Source of the DNA: Mytilus californianus
Lineage: Eukaryota; Mollusca; Bivalvia; Mytilida; Mytilidae
Assembly (NCBI RefSeq): GCF_021869535.1
Contig: NW_026262734.1
Location: 71,416,839-71,480,838 of the forward strand
Direction: 5' to 3'
Length of the DNA: 64,000 bases
The notes under the pieces were generated by a model. The model had not been told where the DNA came from and did no database searches. It saw only the letters and a program-made list of their open reading frames with translations. A program made the position numbers and the translations under genes. Shown here piece after piece: positions 40,401 to 55,400 of the stretch (its first letter is position 1; the number at the start of each line of letters is the position of its first letter).

Positions 40401-43400
40401 TCTGACCTTGACCTCATTTTCTTGGATCATGTTAAGTTTATGTGTTACTTGTAGTAAAGCTTTATATTTAGGACTATCAACATAAAATCAATGGTTAGTA
40501 AAGAAGACGAGACATTTCAGCGTGTGCACTCTTGTTTATTTGTATTCAATATCATTGGCGTAGATATATAAGAAAGAAATATGCATGATAAATAGATGAA
40601 AAATTAACAAACAACAACAATAGTTATGCATGGTTTTTAAGCATTAATAAAGTCATTTTGCTAGAAAACTTAAGACTGTCATTGTTTCAAGCACTGTAAA
40701 ATATATTAGCTAAAGCACTGTCTATATTACATTGACAAATGTTATTTTGATAACTAAAGCACTGGTTTTGGAACAATAGATCATGTAAGAAGAACAAGCC
40801 GACTTTGCTGCCTTTAATAAACTTCACTCAGTACTCAAGTAATCCTCATCCTGGTAACAGTTAGTGCAATTGTTAATCTTAACATTGAGGAGGCTGTGAA
40901 TAGTCTTTGAGTCTATGTTTTTCTCTTGTCAGTTTGGATCTTCTTGTGTGTGCTTAATATCTTTTAATGTGATGGAGTGTGAAATAATGAGTATTTCTTC
41001 GCTGAGTTGAAAGCTTAATAAATGTTTTTTTCAGCATCAAAATCTTCCTATCAATGTTTTGACAACAATATTCCACTTTTCTATCAATGTTGGTATTTAC
41101 CTTTAATCATCCTTGATGTGTGACATAAACAGAAGCCATATCGAGTTATTAATATCATATTACCTGTTGATTGTTCAATCAAAATATTATCACTTGTTAA
41201 TTAGCCGCAGGCTAGGTCAAAATCTACACATATTGCATAATCAGGTAATATCAGTTACACCAGATATGTTCGATGCACTCAGGTTTTTATGTCTTCAATA
41301 ATAAATATTTGTATGGCGGTCTGAAAATTTTGATTCATGAAATTTTTAATACACAGGATTTTTTTCTCTCCAATGGGAGGAGACACTGAAAACGGGATTG
41401 TTGTACTCCTGTCGGGAGTCACATGTATGTTTTCCTGTTGAAAATTTTACTATTTGTAATTCCAGAGTTATAGGACTTTTAACACTCAAATTTAATGCAT
41501 TTGTATACCCCTTAGGATATCCTCCTGCAAGTTTTTCTGCATAGACATTTTGCTGACTTGATTTAATGCTTCTACAATATTTATAGATTGATATATGTCT
41601 TTTTCCATATTTGCCCTGTTATTATCCTGAGATGATGATATCTCCCAGAGGGCTAACCCCCAAGTGCTTAAATATCAGTTGAGGGACAATCACCGGGCAG
41701 ATATGGAAAAAGGCATGTCTTGATTGATTTATCATGTACTTGTGTGCATCAATAATCCTTTATTACTGGTAAAACATGTTTTTAAACATTGGAATAAATA
41801 CAGGAAATTCAGTGCAAACTTATTCAACATTAACAAATTTGCCACACAGTTTCTGTAATTGTTAGTTTTACATTATTTCTCAAAACTTGACCTAGTATGA
41901 TCAGAAACTGCAACAAAACTTCCAGGAATCATGTCTTCCTGCTCAGCCATAGCCGATAAAAATATCGTCAACAGATTACATAGGGATGTCAACTCCTTTA
42001 TGGGAAAATAAAGGGAAATAATTAATCTGCTCTGATGCTGGACCTTAATCTGGTTTGCATTAGGTTGCATAACAGGGCATTATGAAAGGCAAATTGTGCA
42101 AGGATTTCTGAACACATAAATGGTTAATAAGTTACATGTAAGGATATTTTTGGTGCAAAATGTTGAAGAAAATCATTCATGTAACATTGAAAAGAATAGT
42201 GGTAGTGTGGCATTAGTTTACATAGGTACCGTAAGTAATATTTTGAAAATATTGCTGAACACAGCCTCAATCTTTATTAATTATTCAACTGTATATCAAA
42301 ATATACATATATTACAAATTATATAAGTTTTGCATGCATAGAAAAACATGACCCGACTCGGCCAACAAATGAATATTTTTTCAAAATCCTAAAATTTCTT
42401 TCCTTTATGGTTATAGTTAGAGCAATTGTACCAAAAATATATAGTAAAATATCAGTTTTAACTCAGATTTGAAGCATTTTCATTCAGATAATTGCATGAA
42501 AATACAAAAAAGAATTGCCTGATAGCAAGTTTAGAGCAGAAACTGTTAATTCCCTTTGCATATAAGATTTTTTTTTATTATGAAGAGTTACCTTGTTGTC
42601 TCGCTTTAAGGAAGTTGAAAAGGCAAGATTGAGGCGTCAATTAGTTTGTGATTAGGGGAACCACTAGTGATAGGTCAATGATATTTGGTATGCAGTTGTA
42701 TTAGCATTGGCATATCTCATTTCGATGGAGAATGTTGGGCCATGCCCACTTAGTCATGGTCAATTTACTTTTTAAAGTTTTACATAGTTTACATGTTAAA
42801 GTTTATAAATAGGCAAGTTTAAGATGAACCATTAATGGTAATCAGTGATATTTGTTATGCAGTTGTATCAGTATTTGCAGTTCTCGTTTCAATGGAGATT
42901 ATATGGCCTGCTCCCTCATTATGGTTCTGACTGAAAATTTTGCTTAATTAAAAATATTTTACCAAGTATCGTTCAATATTCAACAGAAATATCTAATATT
43001 TAAAATTTAAAGATTATGAATTTGTGTTTCATGAATATGTATTTTTACAGGTGCAAGCAGAGGAGTCTAAAGATAATTCTGGTATGGTTGTTAATTTTGG
43101 TGAGAGCAAGATTGTACAAAAACTTGTCAGTACATGTCTCAAGGTATGGCTTCAACATCAAAACTTTACAGTTTCTTGTTGAACTTATAATCAGATCCAA
43201 TACAGTATATTGTGTATTCATATAGTAAAACAAATAATAGGGCTTTCACATTCAAAGTCATATGAAATGAGTTTCTTTTAATTATTATGTTAAGGAAATT
43301 ATTGAACCAATTCATGCCTAAATATACTAAATTAAGTCCTCTATGCATGTTATTTTACATTTATTATGAATCCATAACACATAATCAACAACAAATATTT

Positions 43401-46400
43401 CACTCAGTGATTGTTTTTTAAGTGAGCTTTAGCTGCTAATTAATTTTCAGGTTTTGTTGCTGAAATAAGTGAGATGACTGAGCGATGTTTATATTTTTTT
43501 TTTAAATAAAATTTCCCCATGTGCTTCCATTTGTCAAATAAAACTTTGTCATAGCAGTTGTTAAATAATTGGTGTATTAAATTTTTTCTTTCAGCATCAC
43601 TTTACAATATCCACCCACGTTTGTTAACCTTTTCTTTCAAGGTGGTTTTTCCCTCGCACTTTTGCTGTGCGGTTGCAGAAGTTCTAATGACAGGTCTTGT
43701 GGTTAAAGTCACTGCATACGGAAAAGCCATATGTGATTTACTTTTTAGATCATCTTGCCCAAAAGCTGTCATCCTCTGTCTTGAACTCTTTTTAAATCTT
43801 CTCCAAAAATAATGAGCCCATGCAAAGGAATCTTTAACTGATTGATCTTCAGGGAATCTAGATTATGATTTATTATTTGAATAACAGTCAATCAACCAAA
43901 ATGGCCAGTAAATAAAAACTTTTCATAAGTATCTTAGCCAAATTTAGGATTGAAAGATTGATTTCTAGATAGCTTTATATTTTTGTATGACCAGTCTACA
44001 TTTTTTTGCTCACTCTGATCCTCCATCCTATTTCAGATTAAAGGTAGTTTATTCTTGTTAAAGAACATTTATATTAAGTATGTGCCTCCCAAACATGGGT
44101 TTGGGGAATTTCTGTTCAGTTTTTTTTTGCATAGGAGGCCCAAAATATGAAATCTCTTATATATCAAACTCTCTAGCAACTTTTTATGTGGAGCCTGCAA
44201 TATTTATGTGGCGAAAGTGAGACATAGCGATCATAGATCCAACATTTAGGTTCAGTCTGTGGTTAAAATCTTTATGGAATTGTATGAAATTTGGACAGAA
44301 GTTTTTTTATGACCAAAAGACAATAATATCCAGAGCAAAATTTATAATTTGATTAGTTTTTTTTACAGATAATATTTAGATACACTCTAAGGTTAAAGTT
44401 TTTCGGTCTTAAATAACTTTGTCAAACCTTCAGTTGGCCAGAAGCTTTTTTTTTTTTATCAAAAGGCAGTATCTAGAGCAAACTGATGAAAACAATTTTT
44501 TTTCATGATTAAGAAATAATGTCGGAAGCAAAATTTTGAAAAATATAATTATTTTTTTTTATTTTTTAGTATTTTACAGATAGATGGACTTAATTTACAG
44601 AACAGTTAGAGGTTAAATTAAAATGTCAATTGTTCGTGAACAATCTAGAACCTCAAATCAAACTTTGACCTTGACCGCAATTGCAAGGTCATGAAACAAG
44701 GACCTCAAATCAAAAGACCCTAGGTGTTTTCTATGTATGGTTAATGAGTTATATCACCATACAGCTTATTTTAAATATAAGAGGGGAGAAAACTCCCATT
44801 AAATGTCTACATACCCTTTCAACAAAAATTTATGTTTTATGACATGTCGCAACTAACAATTCCGTAAAAATAATTTTTCAATATCTTACACCATTTCTGA
44901 AAATAAGTGATAATAAGCCAAAATCAAAAATTTAGAACATGACCTTGACCTTTGACATTGACCTCATTTTCTTTTTAATGGACCATGGACATGAAATCAA
45001 AAGACCCTAGGTCTTTATCACTTATGGTTTGTTAGTTACAAATACATTTCACTTATATCAAATATAGAAGGGGAAATAATTCTCATATGGAATCTCTGTA
45101 TCACTTCGGTCAAAATTAAACAAAATATCCAGAGGATATAACGAGCTATTTGGAAAAATAATTTTGTTGGTTTCTTTTTTAAGATTGTGAAGAAGAAGTC
45201 ATAACAAGAAAAAGAGTGTTCGGGGAGATAACTCTTACAAGGAAAAGTATTCAGTTAAGCCGTGTCAGTTTCAAAAGCGTAAAAACTGTTCTATATAATA
45301 CACCAAATATCTAAGCGACATTTGCGAAACAACCAAACAGTGAAAAAAAAAAATTAGGCAGATGAAAACAAATTTAAAAATAATCAGAACAAAATCAAAA
45401 GGTCCTTCCACGGAAAAGTGGAAAGACCTAATAATAATAAGAAGAACAAAAGCAATAGGTCTTTCCACGGAAAAGTGGAAAGACCTAATAATAATCAGAA
45501 CAAAATCATTCGTTTTTTTTCAGAAAATTGGAAAGACCTAATAATCAGAACAAAATCAATAGGTCTTTCCTCACAAAAGTGGAAAGACCTAATAATCAGA
45601 ACAAAATCAAAAGGTTTTTTAGGCAGTTAAGGTAATTTATGCGAGCACTCTAGATTTGCTTTTTCCCTCAGGACTACTAAAATATGTGCCATTGCCCTTA
45701 TCTAGAAGGCTGGTAGGTTATGTATAACTAATTGGACAGTTTTTTCATGCTTTTAGTTCTAGAATACAAAAAAATATGTCTAATATAACCTTAAATGATC
45801 ATCGAACAACCCAAAATCAATGACTTTGCACATTGGAAATAGTGCTCAATGGAAAGCCTTATATTGTTTTTTATCTTCTGCGCTTTTGACGATGTTAAAG
45901 AACAATTGTATGAAATATTTCATCGCCGAAAATTTCTATATACCGGTACAAGTTGTTTACATTTGCCAAATGACAAATTGCGCATGAATATCATTTGGCG
46001 GTAATTTTAAACTAGTAGACGAAAAGTAGATTTCAAGAATTTATTACAAACGTTTACAGTTTAGCTGTGCAACTTTGTAAACATGAATCGTACCTATTAC
46101 AGTGTTGTTTAAACGTAGCAGTCATGCATTGATCACTTTAATAACGCTTTCATTCCTTTCTATTATATTATTGCGATTTATTACATAACTGGCCCTGTCA
46201 AATGAAGTTGTTGTAGTTAGACAACAAACGATGTAATGGCTTCTAAGATTTTGATCACGTGACAAAAAAAAGAGTTTACCGTGTATGCATTGTTTTGTTG
46301 TTGTTTTTTGTACATCGTATCATCTTAGTTTTACTTTTATACATTTAACATTTTATTTTTTGTTATTGATGAAAACATAATTAATTCTATTTCTTAAATT

Positions 46401-49400
46401 TGCTCATGTACAACACTCGCATCAAACAAAAACATGTAAAGGGCCCTATAAACATATTTTACATACGGGTCATTGAAAAATTTATTTATAGATCGATAAC
46501 ATTCTATTTTTATAATTTATTTTGTCATGGAGACAAAAGGAAGCGCCAGTAAACAACACACAAAAAACAGACCGACTGTTGTTTATAATCTTTATTGAAA
46601 GAATTAAAACAATATTATACATGTTATATGAGACAAATATATTTTATTGAATTTAACAAGATACATATATTTCTTTGATTTAACACTTTTTTCGGGGGTT
46701 TCCTGTTCTTCCCATCGTGTTTGACACCGTAATTTCAGATTTTGCATATCAACTGCATACCATTTTCGCGATCTAAAAAATGGCAATGTAAGAAACCGAA
46801 ATCCAATCTACCGGTACTGCTGCCAAGAAAGAATGGTTACTCCTCAAAATTTTTTGGGAAGTGATTTTTACTTCTTCAAAATTTCCCTTGGTCAAAGTTT
46901 AAAAAAAGTTATCCGTATTTGGCTATAGTTCCACAACTTCAGACAACAGTGTCAGTGGACTTGTTAGGATTTTTTTAATAGAAAAGAAGAAAAGCATAAC
47001 TTGTGTACTGTAGAACTTACGTCGACCAAACTCAGTGTTCTCCCCAGGCCAATATAATATTGGAAAGTGGTCCTTAGACATATCAGTCTTACCGACCATA
47101 CGGTATGGGTTTTTGTCGAGCCTGCGACTTTTGTCGCAGAAAGCTCGACATAGGGATAGTGATCTGGCCTGGGCCGCATTAGCTAACTTCTTAAAAGCTT
47201 TATATTTTCTAAGGTGGAAGACCTGGATGCTTCATACTTTGTATATAGATGCCTTATATTATGAAGTTTCTGTCTGTCATATGTCCATTGTCCTTGACCT
47301 CATTTTCATGGTTCAGTGACTACTTGAAAAAAAGTTAAGATTTTTTGTAAAGTTAATTTCTCTCTCATTATGAGTAATAGGATAACTATATTTAATATGT
47401 GCGCACCTTGCAAGGTCTTCATGCCTGTCAGACAGTTTTCATCTGACCTCAACCTCATTTCATGGATCAGTGAACAAGGTAAGTTTTCGTGGTCAAGTCC
47501 ATATATCAGATACTATAAGCAATAGGTCTTCTATATTTGGTGTATGGAATGATTGTAAGGTGTACATGTCCAACTGGCAGGTGTCATCTGACTTTGACCT
47601 CATTTTCAGTGTTCAGTGGTTAAAGTTAAGTTTTTGTGTTTTGGTCTTTTTTCTTAAACTATAACCAATAGGTGAACTATATGTGTTGTATGGAATGATT
47701 GTAAGGTGTATATGTCTGTCTGGCAGGTATCATCTGACCTTGACCTCATTTTCATGGTTCATTGGTCAATGTTAAGTTTTCATGGTTAAGTTTGTCTCTT
47801 AGATACTATAAGCAATAGGTCAACTATATTTAATGCATAGATTGATTGTAAGGTGTACATGTCTGTCTGGCATGGTTCATCTGACCTTGACCTTATTTTC
47901 ATGGTTCATTGGTCAATGTTTAGTTTTCCTGTTTAAGTCTGTTTCTTAGAAACTATAAGCAATAGGTCAACTATATTTGGTGTATTGAATGATTGTAAGG
48001 TGTACATGTATTTCCAAAATATTAGCCTTCTATATAATATTTTGTGTAAAAAATGCATCCTAAGACTGAAAACTCACTAAGTCACCTTTTCAAAAATTCT
48101 CATTATAGATATATTTGTTTTTTTCAATTATTCAACACCAATAAAAACTGGCTGCCACGAAATAGCCCAAAAGCGGTGCTTAAAAGTGGCGTTAAAACAC
48201 CAAAAATCTAAATCAAATCAATTATTCAATAGAGACATGCTTATGCTTACATATACATACATCTCCTCAGACGTTGATACTTTGAAAAAGGATACATATT
48301 TTAAAGTAACTTAAAACCTGGTATCAGCTTTTGAAAACAAATGGTAGAGTTGTTGAGAAAAGTGTGTATGATAGTGGAAAACAGAACAGTACAAAAAAAG
48401 TGTTGATACTTGAGATTTTTTATACGACCGCAAAATATTTGCACAATAATGGTATGGTGATATTGTCGTCCGAAGACATTTGGTTTCCAGACAATAACTT
48501 GAGTATAAGTGTATGGATCTCTATGCAATTGTAGCACAGGGTGCCATACCACAAAAGGAAGGTTGGGATTGATTTTGGGGGTTATGGCCCTAACTGTTTA
48601 GGAATTAAGGGCCAAAAACAAGCATTTTATAGAACTTGTATAACTTGGAGATTTTTTATATGACCTCAAAACATTTGCAGCCGAATAATGGTATGGTGAT
48701 GTCGTCTTCCGAAGACATTTGATTTCCAGACAATAACTTGAGTATAAGTGTATGGATCTCTATGCAATTGTAGCACAGGGTGCCATACCACAAAAGGAAG
48801 GTTGGGATTGATTTTGGGGGTTATGGCCCTTAAACTGTCTAGGAATTAGGGGCCAAAAAACAAGCATTTTTATAGAACTTGTATAAATTGCTTTTTTTTT
48901 TTCCAATTTCAATGGGGTTCGTTAATATTCTGAATTTAAATGTGTTTTTCGATTTTTTTTTATTTTGGTCCCTGTTTTCAAGTTGGTCCAAATTGGGGTC
49001 CAAAATTTAACTTTGTTTGAAATGAATTCAAACATTGAATTATTGGGGTTTTTTAATATGCTGAATCTAACCGTATATTTAGATTCTTAATTTTGGGCCC
49101 CATTTTCAAATTGTTCCACATTGAGGTCCAAAGGGTCCAAAATTAAACTTTGTTTTATCTCAACAAAAATTGAATTCTTGGGGTTCTTTGATATGCTAAT
49201 TCTAACCGTACTTTTAAATTTTCGATTTTGGGCCCCGTTTTCAAATTTGTCTATATTGAGGTCCAAAAGGTCCAAAATTAAACTTTCAAATTGTTTCATT
49301 TCAACAAAAGTTGAATTCTTGGTGTTTTATGAAATATTGATTCTAACCGTATATTAAGATTTTTCGAATTTGAGCCCCGTTTTCAAGTCGGTCCAAAACG

Positions 49401-52400
49401 TTGTCAAAAGGGTACAAATAAAATTTTGTTTGATTTCAACAAAAATTTAATTCTTGGTGTACTTGGATATGCTGAATCTAACAGTGTATTTTAATTTTCG
49501 ATATTGGACCATAATAGGTAAAAGTCCAATTTAAAAATGTTCAGTTCTTTGACCACATTCATTCTGTGTCAGAAACCTATGCTGTGTCAAATATTTAATC
49601 ACAATACAAATTCAGAGCTGTACCAAGCTTGAATGTTGTGTCCAAAACTACTTGCCCCAACTGTTCAGGGTTCGACCTCTGCAGTCATATCAAGCTGTTC
49701 CCTGCAAAGAATTTTATTATAAGCTGTGATAAATAGCTAAACCAACTCTTCCACAATTTTCTTCATTACTTTTGCCTTGGTTTTCTATTAACTGCCCACA
49801 GCACCCACGGTGCTTTGATTAATAATTAAAAATCAATTGTTCAGAGAACAATTGAAGTTTTTCCACATTCAATTTCTAACAAATCGATAAGAGGCAACTT
49901 CCGGTTTACTCAAAGTTAAAGTGGAAAGACCTAATAATCAGAATAAAATCAAAAGGTCTTTTAATAATTAAAAACTTATTGTTTAGAGACCAATTAAAGT
50001 TCTTTCCACATTAAATTTCTAAAGAATCGATAAGAAGTAACTTCTGGTTTACTCAAAGTTACTATTGGTGTCCAATCATAGGTTTCTTCATAATGATTCA
50101 AAAAATATATTGTTTCTATATACTTTTGTTTAAAATATGGGAGATAATTTGCTACTTCCGGTTTAAATGTCACTTCAGGTCTTATATGATAGCTTTCTTT
50201 GCACCAATTCCAAAAATATATGGTTCTATATACTATATACTTTTACATTAAATAAGTACAAAAAATAGCTACTTCCGGTTTGCACAAGGTCACTTACGGT
50301 TGACTCTTTCAAGATCATATGGCTTGCAACCTAATGCAAAAGGTCCAATCAATTTATCATGTATAAATATGAATTGAAAGCAAAGGTCAAAATCTAGAAC
50401 ATCAAATTTACCTTTGACCTGACCTCAATTTCAAGGTCATAAAGCAAGGACCTCAAATCAAAAGAGCCTAGGTCTTTTCTATATATGGCAAATGAGTTAT
50501 ATCACCATACAGCTTATTTAAATTTAAGAGGGGAGAAAACTCTCATTAAATGTCAATGTACCCTTTCAACCAAAATTTATGTGTAACAACATGTCGCAAC
50601 TAACAATTTAGTAAAAATATTTTGTCGGTATTTTACACAGTTTTTGATAATAAGTGAAATTAAGCCAAAATCAAAATTCAGAATATGACCTTGACCACAT
50701 TTTCATTTAGGTGGACCAAAGACCTCAAATCAAAAGACCCTAGGTCTCTTTCACATATGGTTTAAAAGTTAATATAACATTTCACTTATGTCTAATACAT
50801 AAAGGGAAATAACTCTTATATGGAATCTCCAGATCTCTTCGGTCAAAATTATTCTTAAGAGCCTGAGGATATAACGAGCAAATTTGAAAATTAGTTTTGT
50901 CATAATCTTTTACAGTTGCTTAGGAGTAACAAACACAAGAAAAGCAGTGTTTGGGGAGATAACTCTTACAAAGAAATGCGTTCCTTAAAGCTGTGCCAGT
51001 TTTAAAAGCGTATAAACTGTTCGATATCATATATCAAATATCTAAGCGACATCTTGAGAAACAACCAAACAGCGCAAGAAAAAAATTGGCGGAAGAAAAA
51101 AAAATTATCAGAACAAAATCAATAGGTATTTTCACGGAAAAGTGGAAAGACCTAATAATCAGAACAAAATCAATAGGTCTTTCCACGGAAAAGTGGAAAG
51201 ACCTAAATATAATAATCAGAACAAAAGCAAAATGTCTTGAAAAGTGGAAAGACCTAATGATAATAATCAGAATAAAAACAAAATGTCTTGAAAAGTGGAA
51301 AGACCTAATGATAATAATCAGAACAAAATCAAAAGGTTTTTCCACTGTAATCAGAAGAAATACAGCAAGGGGTTTCCCTTTTGGAAAAGGAAAGACCTTA
51401 ATTATTTTGACATGATAAATTTGTAAACCTTCATGAATGAATGAATTAGGATAGAAGCTTAAAATATGTGCTTTTGATGGTCCTTTTAATTCTGTTGACA
51501 GTTATGATTTTTGTACTCTCTACACTACACTTCCACACAATCTTATCAAGAAAAATTTTTCATATTTAATTAAATGGTGTTTTGAAAAATTTCATTGCAA
51601 ATTTATTTGCTGTAACTCGTTTAAAGCCTTTTTCTGTAACGAAAAAGGAAAGTATGCTAGATACACTTACTGGAAATGTGAAGATATGATTGAAGCTTTA
51701 AATTTTCTCCTGGACAACATATATGTAAGTTTTGGCGATAAAGTGTATCGACAGGTAGTAGGTATTCCTATGGGCACTAATTGTGCCCCTTTAATAGCAG
51801 ATTTATTCCTGTATTGCTATGAATCACAGTTTATGGCTAAACTCAGTAAAGACACGTCATTGTTACATTTGGTTGACGCATTCAACAATAACTACTGTTA
51901 TCTTGATGATATTTTTTCGTTGAATAATCCAGAGTTCTCTAAATATACTACCGAAATTTACCCAAAGGAACTTACTTTTAATAAATCTAACATAAACAGC
52001 AGTAGTTGTCCTTTTCTAGATTTAGACATTTCAATTTCTAAAGGGAAACTCCATACTAAAATTTACGACAAAAGAGACGATTTTTCGTTCCCTATTTTTA
52101 ATTTTCCTTTTTTAGACGGCGATGTTCCTTTGGTTCCATCATATGGTGTTTATATATCCCAACTCGTTTGTTATGCCCGTGTGTGTAGTGATGTCATAGA
52201 TTTTAACGAATGTAATCAATGCATCACTGGTAAATTATTAAGTCAGGGATTTCGTTACCATAAATTACTTTAAACATTTACTAAATTCTTTCATAGATAC
52301 AAAGATTTGATTAGTAAATTTGGCTGTACCTGTAGAAAACTTGTACTAAAAGTGCGGAAATCACTATGTGATCCGTGTAAACTCATCGACCCTTTAAAAA

Positions 52401-55400
52401 ACTTATTAGTAAAGGTTATCTTATTAATGTTGTAATAAGGTCTTTGAATATTGTTTACATTGGCACTAACATCGATTTTGTCATCAACAAATTAATATAT
52501 AACTAAATTTGTATTCTTTTCGAATGGTTTTTGGGATGTATAAATACACATCCACGTTAATTTTCTATTTAGGGATTGCTTTATCTATATATAACATGAA
52601 ACATATTTATTGTAAGGTCAAATCCTAACGATCCTACTGCCTGTCGATACTTTTATTTTGGCATTGCACAAGTCATGTCTTCTTTGACTGTCCACCAGGT
52701 GTTAAAACACTAAATTCCTGGGATGTGTTTTAATTGATTTTAGTCTCTGATGCATGATTTTTTATTGTTAATTGTTTTTGGCTTTTAACTAGCTTTCAGT
52801 AACTGCGAGTACTCTCAAATCGTACTTTCGTGTTAATTTGACCTGTTGACACAATTGGTAATGCATTTCTGTAATTCAATGTTTACTTTTTTTGTGTTAT
52901 ATATCGTCTCACTATATTTATATATACATTTGTACCATCTTTGATAAATATTTAGTATAACAATAAATTTTCACTTCTGTACTCGTACTCTGAACAACAA
53001 ATTTATTAATTTTGTAAAAAATGTTTACTTCCGTAGTCCTAACAACAAAATAATTATATTCAAATTTCCCTGTGTACGTTGTTTTATTTAACGCCATTTT
53101 GTCCCAGGTAAGAGTTGTCTTATTGACACTCTTCCTACATTTTTTTTATTACTACCTGTAACGTCTATGTTATATAGGCACCTACGTTTTAATATTGTAT
53201 TTATATTGTGTCATAGATCAAACTTATTCGTTCAGTGTATGTTTACTTGTTTTTGTTTAAATGTCTTTTTGATCGAGTTAAACCATTTCAATTGATATTT
53301 TATAGTGTGTCTTTTTATGTTGTAATGTTACACTACTGTTTCAGGTTAGGGTGAAGGTTGGCGCCTGTTAAAACGTTTAAACCCGCTGCATTTTTATGCA
53401 CCTGTCCTAAGTCAGGAGCCTGTTGTTCAGTGGTTGTCGTTTGTTGGTGTGGTTCATAGGTGTTTCTCGTTTCTCGTTTTTTTATATAGATTAGACTGTT
53501 GGTTTTCCTGTTTGAATTGTTTTACACTAGTCATTTTGGGGCCCTTTATAGCTTGCTGTTCAGTGTGAGCCCAGGCTTCGTGTTGAAGGCCGTACTTTGA
53601 CCTATGATTGTTAACTTTTTATACATTGTGACTTGGATGGAGAGTTGTCTCATTGGCACTCATACCACATCTTCTTATTTATATTATCATCAAGATCAAG
53701 AAATAGCATCTACAAGAATATTGGGTTTCTAGATGAATTTTTGAATTGTTTAGGTTGATTTGCCTTCATTGAAGTGTCAAACAGTGGGAAACATATGCAT
53801 GCTATTCTGACAACTGTGACAGAAACTTTGATTTCAGAAGTAACAAGATAGCTATGCCATAACAAAATGAAGAATTAAATTGTGTGTTTAGTATAAAATT
53901 GTAGAACAGGACATAGATTACATTATAAAGTGTATTTCAAGCGTTTGTATTTGTTTCTGCTATTCAATAGGCAGAACATGATTTCATTGTGTTACAATAG
54001 TAAAAAAAGATAGTCAAAAGTCCCATTTCTCCCATAAAATGGTGGAATCATAATGACAGTACAATATTGTCAATTACACATGATCACAAACAATCCTATT
54101 ATATATTAGAGCTTTCTGTCCAAAGGTATCATAGGAGTTGCCTTCACAGGGTGTTATTGTGGTAGGAAATTTAAATTAAAAGTTCTTCCATATGATTGGC
54201 AAACAATCTTAGCAAGTATGAGAGCTTTCTATCAAATGGTGTCACAGGAGTTGTTCTTACAGTGTGTCATTGTGGTAAAATAGTCCATAATGGTCCAATT
54301 CCCAAACACCTTACTATCATGCTATGCACTAAATATAGTTAGCCTATTACTTGTAGTTTCTGAGAAACAGACCTAACTACAAAAATTGAACATTGACAAT
54401 GAACCATAAAAATGAGGTCAAGGTCAGATGAGCCTTGCCAGGCAACATGTTCACCATGTAGTCATTCCATACACTAGATTTAGTTGATTTATTGCTTAAA
54501 GTATCTGAGAAATAATAGACCAAATCAGAAAAAAAAATTAACATTGAACAATGAACCATGAAAATGAGGTCAAGGTCAGATGAAACCTGCCAGACATGTA
54601 CACTTTATAATCAAGTAACTTTAACCTTGATCACTGATCCATGACAGACATGTAGACATAGCAAGGAACCGGTATACCAAATTATAGTTATCCTATTACT
54701 CATAATAAGTGTTTTTCACATGAAAAAAAAACTATAAATTGTTTTGAAGCAGTCACTGAACCATGAATATGAGTTCAAGGCAATGGATATATGACGGACA
54801 GAAATTTCATAACATAAGGCATCTGCATACATGGTATGAAGCATCTTTGTCTTCAATGTTTTAAAATACGAAGCTTTATACAAATAGTTTATGCCACCTC
54901 CGCTATATAGTTGAAAAAGATCTCATCAGATCGTCACAAAAGATATAAAAAAATCAACGAACAAAAAATCTTTGGATGATATACTGGCGTTACTGAAAGG
55001 TAGATTAAAGCTAATAACAACTAATAAAAAATATCTTGTATCCAAGCTTTAAATACCACTCCGTAACCATCCAATGGATTTAACAAAAAAGACTTCATAA
55101 ACAGTCTTGAGAAAAATTTGAATGTTCATATTATTATCTGTATAGCGATAATATTTAGATATGTTTAAATTTATTGATATGAAAATTAATGTTTGTATCG
55201 ATAAAAACAAAATTCAAAGATCTTATCACAGTCTTAAATCGATAACTGTTTAAAGCAAGTTTATTTAAATGATCAATAAGATTACACAGATCTAATCTAA
55301 ATATACAGGCTCTATAAACAACATCCCCTTCAAAATTAGGATGTGATATCCTGTTTGTAATAAGTTTTCTAAAGGAACAGCAAAACTTTTAAACCAATAA

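Noticed and set aside
41873-42070. 65-codon minus-strand frame with a codon-like stretch
   Set aside because: No recognisable domain, no partner exon and no clear splice sites; kept only as a remark in the intron entry.
46604-46786. Possible exon on the minus strand
   Set aside because: Short, ends in low-complexity sequence and matches nothing known to me.
50993-51415. 140-codon open frame (+) and its 103-codon minus-strand shadow
   Set aside because: The frame is produced by the family K hairpin units; repeated '[11 protein letters not shown]' words follow the unit period and the palindromic unit keeps both strands open.
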